Made by a program: the position numbers and the translations under genes
The notes under the pieces: model-generated
What the model was told of the DNA's origin: nothing
Database searches by the model: none
What the model saw: only the letters and a program-made list of their open reading frames with translations
Origin: an uncultured Lachnospiraceae bacterium
GTDB taxonomy: Bacteria; Bacillota; Clostridia; Lachnospirales; Lachnospiraceae
DNA length: 54,279 nucleotides
Assembly: GCA_910586715.1 (NCBI GenBank)
Contig: CAJUJG010000021.1
Span: 1 to 54,279, forward strand
Direction: 5' to 3'
In this document: one piece after another, positions 16,901 through 24,083 of the stretch
Position numbering within the stretch: the first letter of the stretch is position 1
How the letters are laid out: each line of letters opens with the position of its first letter

Positions 16901-17007
16901 TGAATATGAAAAAAGGTACGTATAAACTGACATGTCAGGTTTATTTTAAAGATGCGGATGCACAAGCAAAGCCTGCAACTGTAAACGTGACGATAACAGT
17001 GAGATAA
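10930..17007 (+). CDS. Giant secreted Ig-like (Big2) surface protein, 2025 residues
   Basis: A very large exported protein. Residues 1-33 are a signal peptide (KKLLAGILCVSVILQAV, then NVLASEA). Residues 35-160 are a Glu/Thr/Gln/Ser-rich low-complexity tract (many ETE, QTE and QET units). The remainder is beta-rich. A bacterial Ig-like (Big2) domain lies near residues 1005-1090 (MVTGDTFKVEAYMLP, then VTFTSSDPNVLYV), with further Ig-like modules of the (A)TVTV...GTAxI(T/R)A type around it. I see no enzyme motif. There is no LPxTG-like signal and no C-terminal helix; the protein ends VNVTITVR, so retention at the surface must rely on something else. I use ATG 10930, which follows AAGGAGG (10915-10921). 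It has its own promoter and terminator, and the second sortase follows. Confidence 0.8.
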   Translation: MKASKIWKKLLAGILCVSVILQAVPCNVLASEAMTAVETQVEEESVLQESATQENSTEQEYISEETALSQTQEQETQLLTVEETLAQTESAMQWETETEIELVSQTQQETESEAQQTEEHISEELVRETTDVSEEGTESTESDSSSEDSSQEPDDIIDYTTLRMGTEEKYYYYGDKADTLFITAKLSNCEIPEGVSVHFFIDDKICGESNPEPFGKVYKDEKQEGYYIIVLKKNELANTSSNRHNLLLTLTRKTADGGTRELVRRVAIFETQDQPIFLEKTPYYMGASDDSVEVTIFNTADDISRIALSNNGETVAAPTQDSIPVKKQVKTDPRYTGICSDYEFPNELLDEVLQQTDVLLYKSTWTLSNLKNAIDLGSYNLNLVFDTGETMDISGAVSITSEAVVTNCTVAMDYDNTSPYAYLFIQGSGFNPDNITYNFRFGSSTGTPLSSTKAGYKQVWSGYIFKFQKIGSSWPKAGEDIYVSLRGNNIWFSKNEFTSTVQTGIYYAAYNPVLKAIEAGVAVDLNGKRTQFSIVNDENSQTGNPVTVNSLTESLVYLTPQNALTAGTQYVKLVVDGKAYFKKFDVDAEALDTNRWDAPKVISQNAERHYFYYYYEEAGLTSSDLSAKLTSENGTSREIVISATEWLREDAGRGTSIKVVIPTQKLDLGKYKIEIFKNVEEGKTEIASYEFELVAAKGNKFILDEYSISWINDDAMQVYIKTPNCSQEDDFEIKLTETSGRVVEDLKTVVTNRYSDSIYMEVTGLKRTKAFRDYYVLLTHKNKEYENMGYPFTMDDMTKPYYAESENEKGELKTIAFNRGMPIKVTANNRVVGINLQYMALPATVNLYAPNDTTSLADLTITSATEDDYYYFTKEFYDRLPNKDTLYDMVISDADGWGRTYPGVTIGYREETIQNDFRAEITTNMLFLGEEGEDAAVITVTGNKQTPFFESADESIVTVRADEENSNSAIVSAAEKTGTTVVTIFADGVEKTIIVTVTVKVDGIVLNTSNRKMVTGDTFKVEAYMLPSGSQDDTHHVTFTSSDPNVLYVKPISATTARITAMGSGTAILRASLNGTTHVTNISVSVTGLFSLTEKKMKIAEAGISSYIENVDRTLEYCELPEGWTWNDDSVSLSASDDAPVQYFGATYKQEGYESFSTRLPVSVTRITGIKIDGRTLINRGREETFRVTYEYVGRNVAWEEIDKRLSVNCVRVTEDEIASVVSADKEEVVIETKKETEGGTAEFRYTLSIDNGTIEGSDMLAQTFSITVPVEDCVDNIILTPVRKSGQGFTFLPESKRMDLDLDEVERANGKYSVSIALEATINEVPAKNIAFEWKSDDEEIASFTRDKKTGELITDKDGNVVLNIKRVGVVQVTATANDPGAFVGTLTINVMDYEPVLETAVITVNKNNTVGTQFVLQEQNGNSIRKIRVLETITEEQKAESANFAVKLPVNGLAVMMLKENAPAKSYDKKTTTNAVLEVVTTKGRYEYPVSIITEITTPTASLKLKSKANLFYANAQAVYTISSKYEIASVKDVGSDAYVERFYGSYNKNNKTVTFSTKGKLNSETIGLFTASKSPRLETTLEVYFVGYNEPQRIDVKVKTENKKPSLNITGLTVCPGMTSGRVNVINAKTKEKIALDSATTQITLQKPIDGLATPTANASRGMDISYYGTKSASYTVLVRDKNWTQPVAAKGKISYVKSPEQLSLVLGSKQLILNTGTIAKDNVVSNVSMPVSISGNDVQITNMRIDGTARTLIDGGALSYRFDLKKQTINLGLVKNSHVKKGSYKLNLYASIMVGDSPIEVKKATLTIKIMDEKSAKVTLSSAKGKINLVERSTTSVVFTPKVSGIDSPIKSVAVTGDNTKFFTASLNGDNKIEVKAKTRAVMSSKTTYKVAILATLENGYQIETTAKVKPVNKLPKVVLSPKEGNLYRTNSNKYITSLSLEGSNLSLNSISDVTLNMKGQDAQNFSLSYDLIRNGTLSFALAGDKLNMKKGTYKLTCQVYFKDADAQAKPATVNVTITVR

Positions 17008-17022
17008 AATAATGATTTTTTT

Positions 17023-17053
17023 ACAAAGCGTAGGCATTTAGCCTGCGCTTTGT
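17023..17053 (+). terminator. Terminator of the giant Ig-like protein gene
   Basis: ACAAAGCGTAGGC pairs with GCCTGCGCTTTGT (one G-U pair) around a 5-nt loop, 15 bp after the stop codon. T-rich sequence lies on both sides. Confidence 0.8.
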
Positions 17054-17114
17054 TTACATAAAATTGTGATAAAAGAAGAAATGTACAAAATTGTATAAAA
17101 AATAAGAAAAACAC

Positions 17115-17142
17115 TTGAAATTAACAGAAAATATAGTACAAT
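17115..17142 (+). promoter_or_regulatory. Promoter of the second sortase operon
   Basis: TTGAAA (17115-17120), 16 bp, TACAAT (17137-17142). It precedes six closely spaced genes from 17215 to 28397 that have no internal terminator I can see. Confidence 0.55.
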
Positions 17143-17214
17143 AATAGTATATATGTAAACTGATTAGGATAATAGGTTTATGTAAATGTAAGTTTGGATA
17201 GAAGGGGAGAATGA

Positions 17215-18420
17215 ATGATCAAGTTACAATGGACGATTGAGGGAAGACGTTTTCGGACGCAGGAAGAGTACGAGGCTGCATTAAGGGACAAACAACTCAT
17301 TGATTCCATTACCGGTGATTTTGATTTGGAGAATCCAAAGGACATTGAGACGCTGTATGTGGAATTAAAGAAGGGTGGATATGAATTCGAATCCATTGTC
17401 GGCAGGCAGTTTGACGATAATATCTATGAGCTCTATAAGCAGCTTCAGGAGGAAAAAGCGCAGAAAGCAGAAAAAGAACGACTGCAGAAGGAAAAAAGAA
17501 GGCTGGAAATTGAGAAGGTAAAAAATGCGCTAAAGGGCAGAGGAAGTTTGTCACAGGCTGAAAAAGACAGGATACGGCTTGAAGATATGGACAAAAATAT
17601 GCAACAGGAAATACTTCTGATTATGAAAAAGAGGGAGCGGAAGCGAAAGCTGATGATTGCCGCATGTGTTTTACTGTGTGTGGTAAGTTTTGGATATTTA
17701 GGGGCATATTATCAGGTATCGGCTAAGAGTGCAAGGGAGTTTGAAGAACTGGTGGCATTAAAGGAGGCAGGCGCTGTGGCACAGTCAGCGAATTCCAAAG
17801 GAGTGAAAATTCATTTTACGGATGATGATATAGAAACGCCGGACGTACTTCCTGAGTATCAGGCAATATTAAATAAGAACCAAAAGCTAATCGGATGGGT
17901 GAAAATTGACGATACAATAATTGACTATCCTGTTATGCAGACAGTCAATAATGAATATTATCTCGACCATAACTTCAATCAGGAGGAGGATAAGAACGGA
18001 TGTATTTTTATGGACTATCAATGTGATGTCATAAAGGGGTGCGACAATATCATCCTATATGGACACCATATGAAGTCAGGGAAGATGTTCGGTACACTGA
18101 ATAAGTACAGCAATCAGTCGTATTATGAAGAACATCCTGTCATACAGTTTGATACAATTTATGAAAAGGGCGAATATAAGATAATGTATGTATTTCGCTC
18201 CAAGGTTTACTCGGAGGAGGATGTAAACTTTAAGTATTATCAGTTTATCAATGCGGTCTCGGAAAAGGAATTTAATTCTTATCTGAACGAGATGGCGGCA
18301 TTGTCGCTATATGATACGGGGGTAACAGCTGCTTATGGTGACAAACTGCTTACACTGTCTACCTGTGATTATCAGGAGAACAAAGGTCGGTTTGTCGTGG
18401 TAGCAAAAAAGATTAAGTAA
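17215..18420 (+). CDS. Second class B sortase with coiled-coil cytoplasmic domain
   Basis: A 401-residue class B sortase. The catalytic residues are His284 (LYGHHM), Cys384 (LSTCDY) and Arg392 (KGRFVVVAKK), with the usual IGWVKIDDTIIDYPV and YYLDHNF. A single membrane helix lies at about 146-166. The cytoplasmic part is 145 residues: a folded-looking start (IKLQWTIEGRRFRTQEEYEA) and a charged helix at 70-142 (EEKAQKAEKERLQKEKRRLE) that should form a coiled coil. This N terminus is unlike that of the first sortase, although both are long. It starts an operon; the next gene, 27 bp on, encodes a 1874-residue protein with a TPSTG signal. It likely anchors that protein. Good ribosome-binding site AGAAGGGGAG precedes ATG 17215. 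Confidence 0.93.
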   Translation: MIKLQWTIEGRRFRTQEEYEAALRDKQLIDSITGDFDLENPKDIETLYVELKKGGYEFESIVGRQFDDNIYELYKQLQEEKAQKAEKERLQKEKRRLEIEKVKNALKGRGSLSQAEKDRIRLEDMDKNMQQEILLIMKKRERKRKLMIAACVLLCVVSFGYLGAYYQVSAKSAREFEELVALKEAGAVAQSANSKGVKIHFTDDDIETPDVLPEYQAILNKNQKLIGWVKIDDTIIDYPVMQTVNNEYYLDHNFNQEEDKNGCIFMDYQCDVIKGCDNIILYGHHMKSGKMFGTLNKYSNQSYYEEHPVIQFDTIYEKGEYKIMYVFRSKVYSEEDVNFKYYQFINAVSEKEFNSYLNEMAALSLYDTGVTAAYGDKLLTLSTCDYQENKGRFVVVAKKIK

Positions 18421-18447
18421 TTCTATATGAAAATGGGGAGAAGAAAC

Positions 18448-21400
18448 ATGACGAATAACAAGAGGAAAAAGAACTACAAGTTAAGAAGGAGAGTAAAACG
18501 TACCATAGCTTCGATAACTTTGGTGATGGCTGTTGTTGTCGCGGCAATACCGGTGGAGAACTATGGTTCGATGCAGGCATCCGGTATTGCAGGGAACGGA
18601 AAGCCGTTATTGGACAAGGCAGATGAATATCTGTTGGATGGAGGCAAATTAAAAGAAGGGCTAAAGAAATATAAAGCCAGTGATTACGAGGAGAATAGCA
18701 GATATGGCTTTTCTGACAAGTACAAAAAGACGGTACAGCACATAGAAGGAGACGCTTTTATCGACGCATATGAGATTTGGCTGGACGGCGCTAATGGAAG
18801 CAACGCCATGATTGCCAAAAGCGTTTTTGCAAAGGATCGGGAAAGCTTTGATATTTATGAAACAGAATATTATGATTATGTTCAAATGGAAGATGCATAC
18901 ATCACGGCGGTGAATGCAGCATTTGCAGGTGAGACATATAAGCTTACATATGACAAACGGGAAGATGCAACTACATACGCTGGAAAAACCGTCACAATTA
19001 CAAACGCAGACGGTACTACAGCGAGTGAAACATTAAATGGCGTTACCGTGACAACATTGGCTGATTCCCCGACATGGTCTGTTGACGCTGCCAATACTCA
19101 AAATGATGTAAAATATGGGGATTCGAAGGTAAACAGCTATACGCAAAACAGCGGAAAAGATCCTGATGTGGAGACGATTTTGACGAATTATGCGCCTTCG
19201 TCTTTGGAAGCTTACATGGATAAGATAAATCAATATAACAGTGAACTTACCAAATATACGGATGTATTGGACAGGATAAAAGATCTTACTGATTATACGC
19301 AGCAGGATGTGACAGACTGGAATACGGCAGTACAGGATATTAACAATTTAACACGTCCGAGTGAAGTTTTCTCCATGACGTATGATAAGATTAGAAGTGA
19401 TGAATCCGAAGTAGATGAAGACGAAAACGGGCTTCAAGATATTATTGATTATACAATCTGTCAAAGACTGCGCAGTACGGAAAGCGGCAAGGGTGACCTG
19501 ACAAGGTACGAATTAAAGCGTCTGACAAATGAAAATGGCAGGACCGTATATCTTCCGGTTAATGTCAGCGGTTTAGGTCCCATGGGCAGTCAGGAAAATG
19601 ATGATAATGACTATTTGACAAGTGGTAAAGCGACAATAAAGGGAATTGGCTCTAATGCGTTTGACCCGCAGTGGAAGGAGCACACACCTGATAATTATGG
19701 CGAAATCGGCGTTTTGACAATTCCGGGTTCCGTTGAGTTTATCGGTGCGAAGGCATTTGCAAATTGTAGAAATTTGACCAGTGTAACAATAAATGATGAT
19801 AAATGTTCTATTTTGGGAGACGAGGCATTTTCAGGATGTGTGAAGCTTTCTTCCGTGCAGTTTACAAGTGCAAATTCAAAACTGGAAACAATTGGCTGTA
19901 TGGCGTTTTATAATACGCTGTTAGATAATATTGTCTTTCCGGAATATGTAAAATCAATTGGTGCGGGCTGTTTGTATTATTCTAATATTGCAAGCATGAC
20001 AATGGGAGGTCTTAAGAACGATACACTGACAATTGATCCCTATGCATTTTTTGGATGTGAGGCATTAAGTACTGTTAACTTTGCAGGAGAAAGCACGAAT
20101 TTTAAAATTGGCGAGGCAGCGTTTGCTTTGACGGCAAATCAGACTGGCGGCGCTCTTGAGAACTTTGTATTTCCTTCCTATATGAATCAGATTGTCTATG
20201 ATAATGAGAAGGCAACATTATTGGACAGTGACTATATTCTTGCGGGCAGGGAAAATTTAAAGACCGTTACATTCCCAGGAAGAATGGGTAACGGCGCAGA
20301 AAATAAGATGATTCCCGATAACACACTGGCAGGCTGTACGGCATTGGAATATGCTGTATTTCCAGAGAATGCTTATGATGCTGATTATGTTCCGGGAGAA
20401 TTGTTTAAGGAGGTTGTAAATCCGGAATTTTATGTAAAGGGTCCGGAGCATGGCGCAAGCAGGGATACGAAGGCAACGCCAAGACAGCGTACATGGAGAG
20501 CGGTTCCCGGATATAAGCTTGAGAATGGAGAGCCGGGGGTTATTCCATATATGTTTACGGATGATGCCGGTGTGGAGCATATCGAAATCGGCGTAGGACA
20601 GGAAAACAGAGACGATTATATTGCTACAATTGATATTGTTGATGATTCCACGGCAATTTTGTCTGGCTATGAGGAAAACAATAAGGGTGAATTTGATTCC
20701 ATTGCGGTAGAAATTCCCGCCACAGTTGGTAAATATACCATTACGGAGATTGCGGACAACTGCTTTGGAAAGGAAGTAAAGGATAAAATTTATAAGGTTA
20801 TTATAACGGATGGTACAGTACAGAAAATTAACGCAAGTGCATTTGAAAACTGTAAAAAGCTGCAATGGGTGGAGCTTGGCGATTCCGTAACCTTTATCGG
20901 AGAAAATGCATTTGCAGGCTGCGAGAGCCTTGAAAATGTGATATTCAGTCAGACAAAGACTGGATTGTATGGTGACGATGATACGTATTGGGAAGAGGCA
21001 TTGGAAATAGAAGACAATGCGTTTAAGACAGGTTCTGATTTTCTTATTTTCCATGGTGCGGTTCATCCGGCTTATGCGCCTTTTAAGCTTGCAATGAGTG
21101 CGGAAGGCAAGAATATGACAGGCTCAAGCGTTCAAATTTGCTACAAAACGGATGCGCCGACCAACCTTACAATTCTTCGGGACAATACGACAGGTAAGAG
21201 TACATTGATTGACTATCCGCATTATGAGGAGATTGACATCGTGAATGCAGACCTTGTCAAAAAATGGGCAAATGGTGATTCCGGTTATAGCATTACGGAT
21301 AAATTTGAAGAATGGAGTGGTTTAAGGGCTACTAATAATTACGAGGACAGACCATACAATATTAATAACAATTACAGTGAAGAGGATGTTGTGCTTTACA

Positions 21401-24072
21401 CACTGTTTATGAATATACCAAAGGGCGTGCAGAGCATTGATTCCAACACATATTATAATGACCCGAATAATGCAAGCGATATTGCTTATCTGACAAGGGC
21501 TTATACACCGGAAACAAGAAGAAGTACAGTGACAGGAAAAGATATTGAGGTTGCCATAAATGGCAGCAATAATGCGCAAAGAAATCTCAATAACGTGCTG
21601 ACATATGGAAAGTACAGCGACGTAAAGAGCATATATTCAGCTCCTGCTTACATTGCACCAAGTGATTTGGATGAGCTGGGCGTAACTGCCGGATTATTTA
21701 GTGGATTCTTTGCGGAGTCATCCTTTAGCGGAACTGTAGCAAAGCTTACAGGTCCTGATGATACGACAAGCGGCGTGATTTGGCGTACTTATAATGGTCA
21801 TGATTATGTGGAAAATTCGATTGTAGGAAATGATAACCTGACGACAATTGACCTTACAAGCGTGACATCGCTGCCGGATTATGCATTTATGAGCTGCGAG
21901 AATCTGTTAAGTACAACATATGGCGAGGAAATGCAGGAAATCGGTGCATTGCCATACCGTAATTGCAGAAGCCTCACTGAGATTAATATTCCATCCACGA
22001 ATCCGTACGTGATGTTCGGGAATATGATTCTTTATACAACGGATAAAACAAATGAACAAGGGGCAACCGGGCTTGAAATCGTTGAGTGTTTGGAAGGAAG
22101 AGGAAACAGCAGTACAAACAGTTCGCCGTTTAAGGTAGGCGTGGATTCGGGTGATGCAAATCTTGCAAATGTGGTTAGCATAGCAAAAGAAGCATTTTCA
22201 TATTGTGATGAAATTACAGAAGCGGATTTAAGCACGACTTCAATTACTACATTACCAGAGCGCTGTTTTTATAAAGCAACGAAGCTTGATACGGTAAAGC
22301 TTCCTGAAACAATAGCAGTAATTGGTGCGGAGGCATTTTTGGATACCAGCAGTAACAGATTGGAAGTTACAATACCGAATCCGCAGTGCGCAATCGGTGA
22401 AACTGCATTTGACTTGGCAAGCGGACAGAAGGTAACGATAAGAGGACCGCAGTATGATTCTACAGGTACAAGAAACAGTGCAATCTACAACTACTATTTA
22501 AAGATGCACCCTACTTATGACAATATAGAGTTTATCGGCGAAGATAAGCATAAGGTTACGTTTATTGACTATGATACCTCAATGCTTAAAGATCCTCAGG
22601 TGGACAATCCGCAGTATGTAAGTCATGGTGAAGACGCAGTCTGTCTTGCAACGCCGTCAAGGTCCGGATATAAGTTCTCGGAGTGGAAATGTATTTTGGC
22701 GGATGGCACACAGTTTACCGGAACAGGGGATCCTTGGAAAAACGTGACGGAGGACAGAATTATTCAGGCGGTATATACGCCGGATCCAAGTATTATTGAG
22801 CCGGACGGCAATGAATACACACTGACAATTGAAAACGGTACGGCAAACGGTGCAACAGGAGAGATAACGGCTAAGGGCGGCGACAGGATTACGATTGTTG
22901 CGGATACAAAGACGGATGGAAGCAAATTCCAGTACTGGTCAGTGGAACCATCAGGGCATACCAACCTGTTTGTTGACGGGCTGACTGCAAACAGCACAGT
23001 ATTCGTTATGCCAAACGAAAATGTAAAAGTAACGGCGAACTTCAGTAAGGATGGAAGCAGCGGCGGAAATAAGCCGGGCGACGGCGATGATGATGATAAC
23101 AAGAAGAAGTATAAGCTTACGGTAAATTACGGAAGCGGTACAGGCGAGTATAAGGCTGGGGAAACAGTAACGATTTCGGCATTTGCACCGGATTCATCAA
23201 GTAAAGTTTTCAGCAAGTGGACGAGCAACAGTACCAACTTAGGCTTTGCAAATGCAACATCATCAACGACAACAATTGTCATGCCGGAATCAGACGTGAC
23301 AGTAACGGCAAATTACAAGACAAGAGTCGGCAGTGATGACGATGACGATGACGATGATGATGACGACCGTACACCTTCTAGAAGACCGGGAACAAGCACG
23401 AATACTACCACAGTGACCAACAAACCAAGCAGTTCAACGACAACGACAACCGGAACAACCGGTACCGTGACAAATCAGACGGATAATAATAACGGAAACA
23501 AAATATATATTACAAAGAACGGTGTATCAAATAAAGATGTGGCATCTATTACAGTTGACGGTTCTACGGATAATTTTATCGTGCGGATTTCGGAATCCGC
23601 GGAGGCTACTGCGGCAGTGGAAGAATCGCTCATTAACAAGTACGGTTCTCTTGACGGGCTTGCGTACTTCCCGATGGATATTTCGCTTTATGACTCAACC
23701 GGTCAACATAAAATTACGGACACTTATGGTTTGAACATAACGGTAACAATGCCAATTCCCGATGTACTGATTCAGTACGGAGGAAACGCGCGAGTGGCAG
23801 CCTGCGACAACGGAAATCTACAGCAGCTTACACCGCGGTTTACGACAATTGACGGAATTGCATGTATTTCCTTTGTACCTCCGCATTTTTCACCCTATGT
23901 GATTTATGTGGATACCAATAATCTGATTGCGGGACAGACATTGGATCAGACGCCGTCAACAGGCGATCCGATTCATCCGAAGTGGTTCCTTGCAACAGGC
24001 ATGGCATGCCTTTCCATTATCTTATTTGCAACAAGCGACAGCCGCAAAAAGAGGAACTTTAAAACAGCATAA
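18448..24072 (+). CDS. Giant BspA-type LRR wall protein with TPSTG sorting signal
   Basis: A 1874-residue surface protein. The signal peptide is at about 1-46 (RRVKRTIASITLVMAVVVAA). Long BspA-type LRR (LRR_5) blocks with IGAKAFANCRNLTSVTI and similar units lie at about 415-620, 740-840 and 1110-1320. An InlB-like region (FSEWKC) and two InlB/bacterial-repeat modules (FQYWSVEP, FSKWTSN) fill 1370-1630. An 11-residue Asp tract, then a Thr-rich stalk, lead to a final beta domain. The C terminus has TPSTG at 1835-1839, a hydrophobic helix and RKKRN. LRR_5 proteins are known adhesins in some species; the ligand here is unknown. I use ATG 18448, which has GGGGAG at 18435-18440; the in-frame ATG at 18427 lacks one. 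Substrate of the upstream sortase by inference. Confidence 0.85.
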   Translation: MTNNKRKKNYKLRRRVKRTIASITLVMAVVVAAIPVENYGSMQASGIAGNGKPLLDKADEYLLDGGKLKEGLKKYKASDYEENSRYGFSDKYKKTVQHIEGDAFIDAYEIWLDGANGSNAMIAKSVFAKDRESFDIYETEYYDYVQMEDAYITAVNAAFAGETYKLTYDKREDATTYAGKTVTITNADGTTASETLNGVTVTTLADSPTWSVDAANTQNDVKYGDSKVNSYTQNSGKDPDVETILTNYAPSSLEAYMDKINQYNSELTKYTDVLDRIKDLTDYTQQDVTDWNTAVQDINNLTRPSEVFSMTYDKIRSDESEVDEDENGLQDIIDYTICQRLRSTESGKGDLTRYELKRLTNENGRTVYLPVNVSGLGPMGSQENDDNDYLTSGKATIKGIGSNAFDPQWKEHTPDNYGEIGVLTIPGSVEFIGAKAFANCRNLTSVTINDDKCSILGDEAFSGCVKLSSVQFTSANSKLETIGCMAFYNTLLDNIVFPEYVKSIGAGCLYYSNIASMTMGGLKNDTLTIDPYAFFGCEALSTVNFAGESTNFKIGEAAFALTANQTGGALENFVFPSYMNQIVYDNEKATLLDSDYILAGRENLKTVTFPGRMGNGAENKMIPDNTLAGCTALEYAVFPENAYDADYVPGELFKEVVNPEFYVKGPEHGASRDTKATPRQRTWRAVPGYKLENGEPGVIPYMFTDDAGVEHIEIGVGQENRDDYIATIDIVDDSTAILSGYEENNKGEFDSIAVEIPATVGKYTITEIADNCFGKEVKDKIYKVIITDGTVQKINASAFENCKKLQWVELGDSVTFIGENAFAGCESLENVIFSQTKTGLYGDDDTYWEEALEIEDNAFKTGSDFLIFHGAVHPAYAPFKLAMSAEGKNMTGSSVQICYKTDAPTNLTILRDNTTGKSTLIDYPHYEEIDIVNADLVKKWANGDSGYSITDKFEEWSGLRATNNYEDRPYNINNNYSEEDVVLYTLFMNIPKGVQSIDSNTYYNDPNNASDIAYLTRAYTPETRRSTVTGKDIEVAINGSNNAQRNLNNVLTYGKYSDVKSIYSAPAYIAPSDLDELGVTAGLFSGFFAESSFSGTVAKLTGPDDTTSGVIWRTYNGHDYVENSIVGNDNLTTIDLTSVTSLPDYAFMSCENLLSTTYGEEMQEIGALPYRNCRSLTEINIPSTNPYVMFGNMILYTTDKTNEQGATGLEIVECLEGRGNSSTNSSPFKVGVDSGDANLANVVSIAKEAFSYCDEITEADLSTTSITTLPERCFYKATKLDTVKLPETIAVIGAEAFLDTSSNRLEVTIPNPQCAIGETAFDLASGQKVTIRGPQYDSTGTRNSAIYNYYLKMHPTYDNIEFIGEDKHKVTFIDYDTSMLKDPQVDNPQYVSHGEDAVCLATPSRSGYKFSEWKCILADGTQFTGTGDPWKNVTEDRIIQAVYTPDPSIIEPDGNEYTLTIENGTANGATGEITAKGGDRITIVADTKTDGSKFQYWSVEPSGHTNLFVDGLTANSTVFVMPNENVKVTANFSKDGSSGGNKPGDGDDDDNKKKYKLTVNYGSGTGEYKAGETVTISAFAPDSSSKVFSKWTSNSTNLGFANATSSTTTIVMPESDVTVTANYKTRVGSDDDDDDDDDDDRTPSRRPGTSTNTTTVTNKPSSSTTTTTGTTGTVTNQTDNNNGNKIYITKNGVSNKDVASITVDGSTDNFIVRISESAEATAAVEESLINKYGSLDGLAYFPMDISLYDSTGQHKITDTYGLNITVTMPIPDVLIQYGGNARVAACDNGNLQQLTPRFTTIDGIACISFVPPHFSPYVIYVDTNNLIAGQTLDQTPSTGDPIHPKWFLATGMACLSIILFATSDSRKKRNFKTA
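23335..23367 (+). repeat. GAT/GAC triplet run encoding 11 aspartates
   Basis: Eleven consecutive GAT or GAC codons encode a poly-Asp tract just before the Thr/Ser-rich stalk of the giant LRR protein. Triplet repeats can change length without a frameshift. An acidic run in the stalk could bind calcium. Confidence 0.75.
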
Positions 24073-24083
24073 AGGAGAAGCAT

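Noticed and set aside
20257..21066. 269-residue minus-strand open frame inside the giant LRR gene
   Set aside because: Antisense to a clear coding region; its composition (rich in Cys, Ile, Phe, Arg) is that of a shadow frame and it has no recognisable motif.
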